NCBI RefSeq assembly: GCF_047314965.1
Contig: NZ_JBLBVK010000049.1
Coordinates: forward strand, 1-64,000
Source: JAVJUV01 sp047314965
Lineage (GTDB): Bacteria > Pseudomonadota > Alphaproteobacteria > Rhodobacterales > Rhodobacteraceae
DNA: 64,000 bases
Reading direction: 5' to 3'
Shown: positions 24,873 to 34,079 of the stretch, one piece after another
Numbering within the stretch: the first letter of the stretch is position 1
How the letters are laid out: each line of letters opens with the position of its first letter
The notes under the pieces: generated by a model
The model's input: the letters and a program-made list of their open reading frames with translations, nothing else
Database searches by the model: none
What the model was told of the DNA's origin: nothing
Translations under genes and position numbers: made by a program

Positions 24873-26318
24873 TCATTCCGGATCTGAAGGGAGAATCAGG
24901 CGTTCATCACAGGGCGCAACACGAAGAATGTTCGTAGTCCCAGATTGTCCGAAAGGCACACCGGCAGTCACCACGAGTTGGTCAGTTGCTTGGGCGAAAC
25001 CGTCCTTTCTCGCCGCACGAGCAGCATTAACCACCGCGGTCTTGAATCGATCGAGTTCGCTCGTGTTCACACAATGCAGTCCCCAAGTCAGCGAAAGACG
25101 CCGCGCCGTTCCAACCAGCGACGTCATCGCGATGATTGGGACACGGGGACGTTCTCGCGCGACCAGACTAGCTGTACGCCCGGACTGCGAATAACAACAA
25201 ATGACTTTGATATCGGCGGTCTCGGCAATTTCGCGTGCCGCCGAAACGATACCATCAGCGACCGACTGCTTCAGCCCGCCCCTGCTGGCTTCGATCACTT
25301 CGCGGTAGGTCGGATCGCTTTCGACCTCAATAGCGACGTTGTTCATCGTCGCGACCGCTTCGACAGGATAGCTGCCTGCCGCGCTTTCAGCCGACAGCAT
25401 CACTGCGTCGGCACCTTCGTAAATTGCAGCCGCAACATCGGACACTTCCGCCCGTGTTGGGATCGGGCTTTCGATCATCGACTCGAGCATCTGCGTAGCG
25501 ACGATTACCGGCTTTGCCGCCGCCCGGCACTTGCGCACCAGTCGTTTCTGGATCGGAGGAACATTCTGCACAGGCAGTTCGACGCCCAAGTCGCCACGTG
25601 CCACCATGATGCCGTCAGACACAGCGAGGATCTCGTCGAACGCCTTCACCGCAGCCGGCTTTTCGATCTTGGATAGGATCGCGGCACGGCCTTGGGCCAG
25701 TTCTCGCGCCTCAGCGACGTCGGCAGCCCGCTGCACGAACGACAAGGCGAGCCAATCGACGCCAAGACGGCACACGAATTCCAGATCCTTGCGGTCCTTC
25801 TCAGACAAGGCCGCCAAGGGAAGAACAACATCCGGCACGTTGACGCCCTTCCGGTTGGAAATGGTTCCACCCACTTCGACGGTACAATTTGCGAAGTCTT
25901 CACCGCAACCATCGACCACCAACCGAATCTTGCCATCGTTCACCAAAAGATGTGCGCCCGGCTCAAGGGCTTCAAAAATCTCCTTATGGGGAAGTTGCAC
26001 ACGCGATCCATCGCCAGGCGCATCGTCGAGATCCAGCCGGAAGGCCTGCCCTACTTCAAGCTCGGCTTCGCCCTCACCGAACACACCAACCCGCAACTTT
26101 GGACCCTGCAGGTCAGCGAGAATGCCGATTGAACGACCGACCTCGCCCTCGAGTTCGCGAATGATCCTGTGGCGCTCACCGATCTCTGAATGGCTGCCAT
26201 GGCTCATGTTCAACCGAAAGACATCAGCGCCTGCTTCGAACAAGGCACGAATCGTTTCCTTGTCACTGGACGCAGGCCCCAGCGTTGCAACAATCTTTAC
26301 ATTGCGCTGACGTCGCAT
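24873..26318 (-). CDS. pyk: Pyruvate kinase
   Basis: Glycolytic enzyme making ATP and pyruvate from phosphoenolpyruvate, 481 residues. It begins MRRQRNVKIVATLGPASSD, followed by RLNMSHGSHSE, the B domain, and the catalytic/metal block ILSKIEKPAAVKAFDEIL then IMVARGDLGVELP. The C-terminal regulatory domain has CCYSQSGRTASLVARERP. I start at 26318; the upstream open frame to 26423 overlaps the divergent amidohydrolase start region and lacks similarity. Confidence 0.97.
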   Translation of the reverse strand: MRRQRNVKIVATLGPASSDKETIRALFEAGADVFRLNMSHGSHSEIGERHRIIRELEGEVGRSIGILADLQGPKLRVGVFGEGEAELEVGQAFRLDLDDAPGDGSRVQLPHKEIFEALEPGAHLLVNDGKIRLVVDGCGEDFANCTVEVGGTISNRKGVNVPDVVLPLAALSEKDRKDLEFVCRLGVDWLALSFVQRAADVAEARELAQGRAAILSKIEKPAAVKAFDEILAVSDGIMVARGDLGVELPVQNVPPIQKRLVRKCRAAAKPVIVATQMLESMIESPIPTRAEVSDVAAAIYEGADAVMLSAESAAGSYPVEAVATMNNVAIEVESDPTYREVIEASRGGLKQSVADGIVSAAREIAETADIKVICCYSQSGRTASLVARERPRVPIIAMTSLVGTARRLSLTWGLHCVNTSELDRFKTAVVNAARAARKDGFAQATDQLVVTAGVPFGQSGTTNILRVAPCDERLILPSDPE

Positions 26319-26421
26319 GGTGAGCTTCCTTCCCAGCAGAACACGGTTCGGGACCTCTATTGCCGCAAATGTTAGCGCGTGACAACTGGCGCTTGCGTCA
26401 CAACCTAGATAGAGAGCAGTC

Positions 26422-27189
26422 ATGCAGTGGGAAAGCCGTCACGTTAGCTGGTCACCCGTCCATGTTTTGGGCGCGACCCGCGACTCGAGGTGGCTCGTGA
26501 TATGCGATCACGCAACGAATCGAGTGCCCGAAAGTGTAGGAGGCGGATCGCTTGGAATAGCGGACGAGGACATGGCGCGCCACATTGCCTACGACCCTGG
26601 TGCCGCCGGTGTATCGATCCGACTGGCCGAAAAATTGGAGGCCCCTGTGGTGCTTTCAAACTTTTCCCGTCTCGTCATTGATCCGAATCGCGGAGAGGAC
26701 GACCCGACGCTGGTCATGCGCCTCTACGATGGCACCATCATACCGGCCAATCGCCATGTGGACTCAAGCGAAACAACACGCCGTTTGAACCTGTGTTATC
26801 GCCCCTATCACGAGACCCTGGCCAGTATGGCACGACGACGCGAGGACACGGTTATTGTCTCGGTACATAGCTTCACACCGCAATTCAGACATCGTCCGCC
26901 AAGGCCGTGGCACATCGGCCTTCTGTTTGCCGATGATGCCCGGCTTTCGCATCCCCTGATCGATCTTTTGCGTGAAGAACCAGGGTTGGTCGTTGGTGCA
27001 AACCAACCGTATTCAGGTCACCTCAAGGGGGACACCATTGACAAGCACGCCATTGCAGAGGGCCGTCACAACACCTTGATAGAAATTCGCAACGACCTGA
27101 TACAAGAAGACGATCAGCAAACTGAATGGGCCGACAGGCTGGCACGCCTGCTGCCGTTGGCACTCGAGAGGGCCGAAAGCAAAGGATAG
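26422..27189 (+). CDS. N-formylglutamate amidohydrolase family protein
   Basis: A 255-residue hydrolase of the N-formylglutamate amidohydrolase family, which in histidine catabolism (HutG-type) releases formate and glutamate. Conserved segments include VICDHATNRVPE, LVIDPNRGEDDPTL, VSVHSFTPQF and the C-terminal IEIRNDLI. It is not in a hut cluster, so the substrate could differ. It is divergent from pyk and four bases upstream of the DUF1244 gene. Confidence 0.88.
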   Translation: MQWESRHVSWSPVHVLGATRDSRWLVICDHATNRVPESVGGGSLGIADEDMARHIAYDPGAAGVSIRLAEKLEAPVVLSNFSRLVIDPNRGEDDPTLVMRLYDGTIIPANRHVDSSETTRRLNLCYRPYHETLASMARRREDTVIVSVHSFTPQFRHRPPRPWHIGLLFADDARLSHPLIDLLREEPGLVVGANQPYSGHLKGDTIDKHAIAEGRHNTLIEIRNDLIQEDDQQTEWADRLARLLPLALERAESKG

Positions 27190-27193
27190 GCGA

Positions 27194-27493
27194 ATGGATG
27201 ATCAGACTCGGATCGAACTCGAAGCAGCTGCATTTCGCAGATTGCGGAAGCATTTGATGGAAGAGCGTTCGGATGTTCAGAACATCGACATGATGAACCT
27301 TACAGGGTTTTGCCGAAACTGCCTGAGCCGTTGGTATCAGGAAGCCGCGAATGAGCGTGGCATCGAAATAACAAAGGATGAGGCGCGAGAAATCTACTAC
27401 GGCATGCCCTATTCTGAATGGAAGTCCCGCCACCAAACAGAGGCAACTCAGGAACAGCGCGATGCTTTTGAAAGAGTCCACAAGGATGTCTAA
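27194..27493 (+). CDS. DUF1244 domain protein
   Basis: A 99-residue alphaproteobacterial and gammaproteobacterial protein of the DUF1244 family: QNIDMMNLTGFCRNCLSRWY with a CRNC motif, then DEAREIYYGMPYSEWK. The paired cysteines suggest metal binding; no activity is established. It follows the amidohydrolase gene by four bases and is probably co-transcribed. Confidence 0.9.
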   Translation: MDDQTRIELEAAAFRRLRKHLMEERSDVQNIDMMNLTGFCRNCLSRWYQEAANERGIEITKDEAREIYYGMPYSEWKSRHQTEATQEQRDAFERVHKDV

Positions 27494-27514
27494 CGGCAAG
27501 AGGTGACAGATTGT

Positions 27515-29662
27515 CTAGACTGCGCGCCGTTTGGAAAACGCCCGCTCAAAGACAAACCGGAACTCATCAAACGGCATCGGCCGACCATAAAGGAAACCTT
27601 GTAGCCGATCGCACCCCAGCTCGGTAAGCCGTGCCGCCTGCTCGAACGACTCGACGCCTTCCGCGGTAACTCCGATCCCCAACGCGTGACCGATATCAAC
27701 GATCGACCTAATCAGTTTCTGAGACCTTTCGGATTCCGCCACCGCGAGAACCAGTCGACGGTCGATCTTCAAACGGTCCGGCGAGATTTGCTCAAGCGCG
27801 ATGATGGACGCCCGTCCGCTGCCGAAATCGTCGATTTCTATACCGACGCCCGCGTCGCGAAGAGCATCAAGCTGAAGCTGAAATGCTTCCCCCTGGTCTT
27901 CAAAGAAGATCGTTTCCAGCAATTCGACTGAAATAGTTCCCGGATATCCATTGGCTTGCCGGATCGCTTCGATGATCGAAGCCGATTGGAACCTCTGTTC
28001 ACTGACGTTGAAGGACAGATTCGGGGAACACTCTACTGGAAAACCGTTTCCGCATAGTTCCAGGGCTCGTTCAAAGATAATCTCGTCTATGTCTTCCAAC
28101 ACTGCCAGATCGGTTGCGACTTTCAAGAATTCTCCCGGCGAAAGGATGCCCCTGGACGCATGATCCCACCGAGCAAGCGCTTCGACACCGACGATTTCTC
28201 CGGTGAGGGCATCGATCTGAGGCTGGAAGTACGGAACGAATGATTTTCTTTCTATCGCCCCAAGTAACTCATCTGAAAGCGTCTTGGCGTTCATCATGTC
28301 CGCCAGATCACGCTCGTCAAAAGTGACAACGGCGCTGCGCCCTGACGACTTGGCTTTGTAGAGGGCGATATCGGCGTTCGTAAGCAGATCTTCGGCCGGA
28401 GAAATTGGCGTCGATGCAATCCCGACACTCGCACCCAGCCTCAATTCGGCATCTTCGAAACGGAACGGTTGCGACATCGTCTCGACGATGGCTTGACCGA
28501 GGATCTCCGGCGCGTGACTGGAATCGGTCACCCTGCGCAAAATGACGAATTCATCGCCTCCCACGCGGGCGATAAGGTCACCGGATCCGATGGTGTTTCT
28601 CAACCTCCCGGCCACCGCCGCCAGAACGAAGTCACCTGCAGCATGGCCCAGAGTGTCGTTGATCTGCTTGAACCGGTCGAGATCAATTGCAAGGGTCGCA
28701 ATTTCACCGCCCAATTGTCTCTGCTCGCTCAGAAGTTCATGCAGCCCTTCACTGATGAAACGCCTATTCCCAAGTGACGTGAGATCGTCATGAAGCGCTC
28801 GCATATCTGCTTCCGCCCGAGCAAGTTCCAGTTGGACGTTTCTGATTTCCAGAGTTCTTTTCTGGGCGGTAAACTCAGTAATATCGGCGTTGTATACGAT
28901 TGTGTCGCCGTTAGGCGCTTTGGCGCTTACGGCGCGAAGTATGATGCCATCGGTATATCGCGTAATGTCATCTATGGGTCCCGACCTTATCGCCGCAGAC
29001 GCTTCCGCCGCCCATTCATCTTCGCGCCCAATCGCATCTACAAGCCGGCCCGAATGCGCCGCCCGCACAAGAAAGTCGTCGAGCGTGATACCCATCTCTA
29101 TTCTGTCTTCACACGCGAGAAGACGAGATGAAAAGGCGATGTTGCAAACAACCAGCGTCCAGTCCCTGTCCCAGACTGCAATCGGCGTTGGAATTGCGTC
29201 GATCGCCAACAAGAGACGAGCGCGGACAGCTTCTGCTTCCGAAATGATTTGCGAACTCCTTTGACCACCGTCTTCGCTTTCAATCTTTGAACGGTTCATT
29301 TCGCGGAATGTCGCAAGAAAGAAAAATCCACCATCGTCACCGTCGGGTACGAGAGTAATCGAGATGGAAGCCGGAAACGTCGAGCCGTCCTTCCTGCGGC
29401 AAAGAGTTTCCTTGGTCAGATGATCTACGCCAAGGTTGCGGCAATGAAATGGCCGTGGAGCAAAGCCCGTCGCACTTTCCAACGCGAACAGGGCATCAAC
29501 CGGCCTCCCCTTCCGTTGCTCCAAAGTGTACCCGAACACGGCCTCAAAGGCAGGGTTTGACCAAACGTGACACGTAACGCCATGCCGAGGCCCGCTGTAC
29601 CAGACCACGACCGGGTCGCAAGCAAGCCTTGCGAATGAGAAAAGCAGTTCTTCTAAGGTCAT
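27515..29662 (-). CDS. PAS-PAS-GGDEF-EAL cyclic-di-GMP signalling protein
   Basis: A 715-residue cytosolic composite regulator. Two PAS-like sensors lie at about 10-120 and 150-265. The diguanylate cyclase domain (about 285-450) has an intact RVGGDEF (GGDEF 368-372) but no RxxD inhibitory site (GSGD instead). The phosphodiesterase domain (about 465-710) keeps EAL (494-496, VEALARW), FNVSEQ, DDFGSG (611-616), KIDR and AEGVE. Both enzymatic activities therefore look possible. The first sensor lacks the LOV cysteine motif. I start at ATG 29662; an in-frame TTG at 29701 is less likely. It converges on the DUF1244 gene. Confidence 0.9.
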   Translation of the reverse strand: MTLEELLFSFARLACDPVVVWYSGPRHGVTCHVWSNPAFEAVFGYTLEQRKGRPVDALFALESATGFAPRPFHCRNLGVDHLTKETLCRRKDGSTFPASISITLVPDGDDGGFFFLATFREMNRSKIESEDGGQRSSQIISEAEAVRARLLLAIDAIPTPIAVWDRDWTLVVCNIAFSSRLLACEDRIEMGITLDDFLVRAAHSGRLVDAIGREDEWAAEASAAIRSGPIDDITRYTDGIILRAVSAKAPNGDTIVYNADITEFTAQKRTLEIRNVQLELARAEADMRALHDDLTSLGNRRFISEGLHELLSEQRQLGGEIATLAIDLDRFKQINDTLGHAAGDFVLAAVAGRLRNTIGSGDLIARVGGDEFVILRRVTDSSHAPEILGQAIVETMSQPFRFEDAELRLGASVGIASTPISPAEDLLTNADIALYKAKSSGRSAVVTFDERDLADMMNAKTLSDELLGAIERKSFVPYFQPQIDALTGEIVGVEALARWDHASRGILSPGEFLKVATDLAVLEDIDEIIFERALELCGNGFPVECSPNLSFNVSEQRFQSASIIEAIRQANGYPGTISVELLETIFFEDQGEAFQLQLDALRDAGVGIEIDDFGSGRASIIALEQISPDRLKIDRRLVLAVAESERSQKLIRSIVDIGHALGIGVTAEGVESFEQAARLTELGCDRLQGFLYGRPMPFDEFRFVFERAFSKRRAV

Positions 29663-29744
29663 GACGCGCCAACATGGATTCCACCTGACGCTAGCGACCA
29701 AGTCTTAACGGGCCGCAAAACCCGAGTCTTAGCGCGAACTGCCC

Positions 29745-30599
29745 CTAGAGCGCGACCTTGCGACTCTCTTCAAGGTAAATCTCACGAAGCCTGCGGGAAA
29801 CACTTCCCGGCTTTCCATCACCAAGTGGCACGTTATCAATTTCAACGACCGGCATCACGAAGGCCGAAGCCGACGTAATGAAGGCCTCGTCGGCAGCTTT
29901 GGCCTCCTCGATCGAAAATGAGCGCTCCTCGACGTGCATCTGCGCTTCACTTGCGAAGCGCAGAACTGCGGCGCGTGTGATCCCGTGGAGGATTTCGTTG
30001 CCTAGGTGGCGTGTGATGATCTTTCCATCCTTGACGATGTAGGCGTTATTCGATGTGCCTTCCGTAACGACGCCATCTTCGACCATCCAAGCATCGTCCT
30101 TGCCTTCCGCTTTCGCCATCATCTTGCCCATCGACGGATAGAGCAACTGAACTGTCTTGATGTCTCGGCGGCCCCAACGAATGTCGGGAATGGAAATCAC
30201 TTTCAACCCAACTTCAGCTACCGGGCTGTTGGCAAGACCGGGCTTGGACTGCGTGAAGAGAACCAGAGTAGGTTTGACGCCTTCTGGATAGGCAAAGTCG
30301 CGGTCTGCGGCACCGCGGGTCACCTGAAGATAGATCAGACCGTCTTCGAGGTTGTTTCGCTTTACGAGTTCTCTGTGGATCTCAAGGAGTTCGTCCTCCG
30401 TCACCGGGCTATTCATCTCCAGTTCACCAAGAGAACGCGCGAGTCGCTTCGCATGTCCGCCAAAGTCAATGAGCTTGCCACCGAGAACGCTGGTCACCTC
30501 GTAAACGCCATCGGCAAATAGAAAGCCGCGATCGAATACCGAAACTTTCGCTTTTTCCTCGGGCAGGAATTCTCCGTTCACGTAAACGATGCGGCTCAT
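29745..30599 (-). CDS. dat: D-amino acid aminotransferase (class IV PLP)
   Basis: A 284-residue PLP-dependent transaminase of the D-alanine/branched-chain class IV fold. It shows the FDRGFLFADGVYEVTSV opening, the PLP lysine K148 in RRDIKTVQLL, EGTSNNAYIV, and TSASAFVMPVVEID near the C-terminus. The pattern matches bacterial D-amino acid aminotransferases more than BCAT. It moves amino groups between D-amino acids and 2-oxoacids. It is the last gene of the dgcN-dgcA-dat operon (three-base gap after dgcA), which suggests a role in D-amino acid catabolism rather than wall synthesis. Confidence 0.88.
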   Translation of the reverse strand: MSRIVYVNGEFLPEEKAKVSVFDRGFLFADGVYEVTSVLGGKLIDFGGHAKRLARSLGELEMNSPVTEDELLEIHRELVKRNNLEDGLIYLQVTRGAADRDFAYPEGVKPTLVLFTQSKPGLANSPVAEVGLKVISIPDIRWGRRDIKTVQLLYPSMGKMMAKAEGKDDAWMVEDGVVTEGTSNNAYIVKDGKIITRHLGNEILHGITRAAVLRFASEAQMHVEERSFSIEEAKAADEAFITSASAFVMPVVEIDNVPLGDGKPGSVSRRLREIYLEESRKVAL

Positions 30600-30602
30600 G
30601 GT

Positions 30603-31568
30603 CTATCCCCAAAGTTCGGGACGCGGCGGGTGTAGGCCCTCGGCGTCGTATTCAAGCGGCGTGTCGCGGTCTTCGGCCAGAAGAAGCGGACCGTCAAGGT
30701 CCACGATGGCCGCGCCCTGCGCGACGAGGATTGCAGGCGCCATCGCAAGCGACGTGCCGACCATACAACCGACCATGATTCCGAACCCAGCATCGCGGGC
30801 CGCTTCGCGCAGCGCCAATGCTTCGGTGAGGCCTCCAGTCTTGTCGAGCTTTATATTGACCATGTCATACTTGCCCTTCAGCGAGGCAAGGGTCGCCCGG
30901 TCGTGGCAGCTTTCGTCGGCGCAAACCGGGAGTGGCCTTTCGATCTCGGCCAACAGGTCGTCGGCCGCTGCGGGCAAAGGTTGTTCGACGAGAGCGACGC
31001 CCAACCGGACAAGGTGCGGCGCGAGATCCGAATAGACCTCTGCTGTCCAACCCTCGTTGGCATCAACGACAATGCGGGTGTCCGGCGCGCCCTGCCTTAC
31101 GGCTTCCAGACGCGCCATGTCGCCCTCGCCGCCAAGCTTGATTTTCAAGAGCGGTCGAAATGCATGACGCGCAGCCGCCTGCCGCATGCGCTCGGGCGTA
31201 TCGAGCGATAGGGTAAAAGCCGTGACTACAGGCCCCGGTTCGGCAAGCCCTGCAAGCTCCCAGACACGCCGTCCGGATTTTTTCGCCTCCAGGTCCCAAA
31301 GCGCACAATCCACCGCGTTCCGCGCGGCACCCGGCGCGAGCAGTTCTTGCAATGGCAGTCGAGAAATCACCGGAGGCAAGTCGGAAATCTGCGCCGATAC
31401 GCTCTCCATCGTCTCGCCATAGCGTTTGTACGGCACGCACTCGCCCAACCCCCGACACGGGCCGTCCATGGCCGTAAGGGTCAGAACCTCGGCAGCATCG
31501 CGCGAACCGCGGGAGATCGTAAAGGTTTCGGCAAGTCGAAACCTTTCAGGCTTAATGTCGAATTCCAT
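30603..31568 (-). CDS. dgcA: N-acetyl-D-glutamate racemase DgcA (enolase-superfamily)
   Basis: A 321-residue member of the dipeptide epimerase/muconate lactonizing branch of the enolase superfamily. Catalytic lysines K142 and K144 (LKIKLGG), metal ligands D169 (VVDANEGW), E195 (LVEQPL) and D218 (CADES), and the K240-K243 pair (KLDKTGG) are all present. Alone this would be called L-Ala-D/L-Glu epimerase, but the DUF1611 partner upstream points to DgcA, which racemises N-acetylated D-glutamate in marine bacteria. It lies between dgcN and dat on one strand. Confidence 0.85.
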   Translation of the reverse strand: MEFDIKPERFRLAETFTISRGSRDAAEVLTLTAMDGPCRGLGECVPYKRYGETMESVSAQISDLPPVISRLPLQELLAPGAARNAVDCALWDLEAKKSGRRVWELAGLAEPGPVVTAFTLSLDTPERMRQAAARHAFRPLLKIKLGGEGDMARLEAVRQGAPDTRIVVDANEGWTAEVYSDLAPHLVRLGVALVEQPLPAAADDLLAEIERPLPVCADESCHDRATLASLKGKYDMVNIKLDKTGGLTEALALREAARDAGFGIMVGCMVGTSLAMAPAILVAQGAAIVDLDGPLLLAEDRDTPLEYDAEGLHPPRPELWG

Positions 31569-31660
31569 ATGGGCAGATCACCTATTCCGCAGGCATGGCA
31601 AGCAATTGGCATCACAGAATCGAAGCTTCTCCAAGAATCGTCCGATTTGGAATGCTGAAG

Positions 31661-32662
31661 CTATACTGCCTGCAGTGCGTCAACCAAACGTCCGGCACCA
31701 TGTCGGAACGGATCGACCGTCGGAAGCCCCATTCGACCCTCAACCTCTTCACAAAGCCTCGCGGCCTCATCATCGCCCAATGCCTTGGTATTGATGGAGA
31801 TGCCCGCGACAACGCAAGCTGGATTGGCGATGCGAGCCAGCGGCAGAGCCATGTCCCGCAACGCCTCAAGTGAAGGCAGTGCGTAGTCGGGCAGACCACG
31901 CATGTGAGTTCGTGTCGGCTCATGTGCGAGGATCAACGCGTCGGGTTGACCACCATGGATCAGAGCCATCGTGACACCGGAGAACGAAACGTGGAAGAGA
32001 CTGCCCTGTCCCTCGATGTGGTCCCAATGATCAGGGTCATTATCGGGGGTCAACCACTCAACCGAGCCCGCCATGAAGTCGGCAACAACCGCGTCCAGGG
32101 GGATCCCCTGTCCGGTGATCAGGATCCCGGTTTGCCCTGTCGGGCGAAATGTCGATTTCAGGCCGCGGTTCTGCATCTCGGCATCCATCGCGAGGCCGGT
32201 GTACATCTTGCCGACCGAGCAATCGGTGCCAACGGCAAGACAACGCTTACCCGTTCGCTTCTTTCCATTGGCGATCGGATAGGCAATCGTTGGTACCCGG
32301 ACGTCGTGAAGTACACGACCTTCACGCGCGGCAATGGCATTGATCTCGGGTTCGTTGCGCAGGAGATTGTGCAACCCGCTTGCCAGATCGTAGCCGATCT
32401 CCAGCGCCTGTGTCAGTACTGCCTGCCAGGATTTAGAGATCACACCGCCCCTGTTGGCCACACCGATTACAAGCGTCCGGGCGCCTTTATCCCAGGCTTC
32501 TTCGAGCGACATGTTCACGGCACCGACGTCTGCCTTGCAGCCCTCCATACGGAATTGGCCCACGACATTTTCGGGACGCCAGTCATTGATGCCTTGCGCG
32601 ACTTTGGCGGCCAACTGGTCGGGCGCGTCGCCAAGGAAGAGAAGATACGGTGTGCGAATCAT
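31661..32662 (-). CDS. dgcN: D-glutamate N-acetyltransferase DgcN (DUF1611)
   Basis: A 333-residue DUF1611 protein. It begins MIRTPYLLFLGDAPDQLAAK and has a P-loop-like AVGTDCSVGKMYTGLAMDAE near 150-170. Conserved segments RPTGQTGILITGQGIPLDAV and GQGSLFHVSF follow. Characterised DgcN proteins work with DgcA to convert D-glutamate to L-glutamate through N-acetylated intermediates. It is the first gene of the dgc operon; the start at 32662 gives the conserved N-terminus, and an upstream start four codons earlier is also possible. Confidence 0.85.
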   Translation of the reverse strand: MIRTPYLLFLGDAPDQLAAKVAQGINDWRPENVVGQFRMEGCKADVGAVNMSLEEAWDKGARTLVIGVANRGGVISKSWQAVLTQALEIGYDLASGLHNLLRNEPEINAIAAREGRVLHDVRVPTIAYPIANGKKRTGKRCLAVGTDCSVGKMYTGLAMDAEMQNRGLKSTFRPTGQTGILITGQGIPLDAVVADFMAGSVEWLTPDNDPDHWDHIEGQGSLFHVSFSGVTMALIHGGQPDALILAHEPTRTHMRGLPDYALPSLEALRDMALPLARIANPACVVAGISINTKALGDDEAARLCEEVEGRMGLPTVDPFRHGAGRLVDALQAV

Positions 32663-32898
32663 GAGAACTCCCAAAGTTTTGGCAATGATTCACGCTTCTG
32701 TTGGTCATGACTTCGCAAGTTCACCTAAAATTAGATCAAAGTTGAAGAATTCACCTGAAAAAGCCAAAGTTCTTCGAATTTTCTTCCAAAGCGAGTCAGA
32801 GACCAGTCTCTCTGCGCCTGCGAAGACAAAGGGCTTGAATGCCGCAGCGCAACAATATACCGACAGACGCAACCATAGCGAAAGAAAGTTACCTCGGC
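32663..32898. promoter_or_regulatory. Divergent control region dgcN/mcl1
   Basis: A 236-base AT-richer gap between the dgc operon and mcl1. It holds an exact 14-base inverted repeat AGAGACCAGTCTCT (32798-32811) and a near-direct repeat GTTCACCTAAAA / ATTCACCTGAAA at 32719 and 32749 (30-base offset). These are candidate operator sites; which gene they control is not known. Confidence 0.45.
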
Positions 32899-33858
32899 AT
32901 GTCGTTTCGCCTTCAACCTCCTGCGCCCGCCCGACCAAATCGCTGCCAATTGTTTGGGCCGGGGTCCCGACCGGCAATTTTCGAGAAGATGGCGGCAAGC
33001 GCAGCGGACGTCATAAACCTGGATCTTGAAGATTCAGTTGCGCCCGCGGACAAGCCGGATGCTCGCAAGAACATCATTGACGCAATTGGCGACATCGACT
33101 GGGGTAACAAGCATCTCTCGGTTCGCATCAACGGGCTGGACACACCCTACTGGTATCGCGATGTCGTGGACCTTCTGGAAAATGCATCGGACCGGTTGGA
33201 CCAGATCATGATCCCGAAAGTCGGGAATGCGTCCGATTTGTATGCGGTGGATGCGCTCGTCACCTCGGTCGAGGCCGCGAAGAACCGGAAGAAGCCTATT
33301 GCGTTCGAGGTCATCATCGAGACCGCTGCCGGCCTTGCACATGTCGAAGAGATCGCCGCCGCAAGCCCCCGACTGCAGGCTATGTCCTTGGGCGCGGCTG
33401 ATTTTGCCGCATCAATGGGAATGCAGACGACCGGGATCGGGGGGACGCAGGAGAATTATTACATGATCCGGGAGGGCCATAAGTACTGGTCCGATCCGTG
33501 GCACTGGGCACAAACTGCAATCGTGGCTGCCTGCCGCACGCATGGCGTTCTGCCCGTCGATGGCCCGTTCGGAGACTTCTCGGACGATGACGGATTCCGG
33601 GCGCAGGCGCTTAGGTCGGCGACCCTGGGAATGGTCGGAAAATGGGCCATTCATCCCAAGCAAGTTGCTCTGGCGAATGAGGTTTTCACACCTTCGGACG
33701 AAGCCGTGGCCGAGGCGCGCGAGATTCTTGCCGCCATGGACGAAGCACAGAAATCCGGTGCGGGGGCTGCGGTTTACAAGGGCCGCTTGGTCGATATCGC
33801 AAGTGTCCGGCAGGCCGAGGTCATCGTACGTCAGGCGGAAGTGATCGCCGGTTCCTAA
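32899..33858 (+). CDS. mcl1: L-malyl-CoA/beta-methylmalyl-CoA lyase (HpcH/HpaI aldolase)
   Basis: A 319-residue CitE/HpcH-type aldolase matching Mcl1 of the ethylmalonyl-CoA pathway, which cleaves methylmalyl-CoA and malyl-CoA during acetate assimilation. It begins MSFRLQPPAPARPNRCQLFG, has the metal-binding segment INLDLEDSVAP, catalytic FEVIIETAAGL and LSLGAADFAASMG-like blocks, and the C-terminal GKWAIHPKQV. It is encoded alone, divergent from the dgc operon. An in-frame start at 32839 lacks an RBS. Confidence 0.92.
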   Translation: MSFRLQPPAPARPNRCQLFGPGSRPAIFEKMAASAADVINLDLEDSVAPADKPDARKNIIDAIGDIDWGNKHLSVRINGLDTPYWYRDVVDLLENASDRLDQIMIPKVGNASDLYAVDALVTSVEAAKNRKKPIAFEVIIETAAGLAHVEEIAAASPRLQAMSLGAADFAASMGMQTTGIGGTQENYYMIREGHKYWSDPWHWAQTAIVAACRTHGVLPVDGPFGDFSDDDGFRAQALRSATLGMVGKWAIHPKQVALANEVFTPSDEAVAEAREILAAMDEAQKSGAGAAVYKGRLVDIASVRQAEVIVRQAEVIAGS

Positions 33859-33879
33859 CCCCGATCCGGTCGGTCGGCT

Positions 33880-33928
33880 ATCGGTCGGCATTCCGTCTGC
33901 AAAGTGTATGGCAAGCTGTATGGCACGT
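33880..33928. repeat. Dispersed intergenic repeat, copy B
   Basis: Two TGTATGGC copies (33905-33912 and 33917-33924, period 12) follow a TCGGTCGGC-rich stretch between mcl1 and the small coiled-coil gene. This matches the elements at 7.27 kb and 51.62 kb with a few substitutions. Confidence 0.55.
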
Positions 33929-34079
33929 GGTGCGGCGCGCCCGCATGGCCGTCACTGCGGGCGGCGTCTCGCGCCACAGCATTGCCGCATTGCTGCCGTG
34001 GGATCTTCCCAGTTCTGCGTCACTTCGATCCCGGTGATGAGGCGCGCAGCCGGTGCGCGTGCAACTCGGGAGATTGGGA

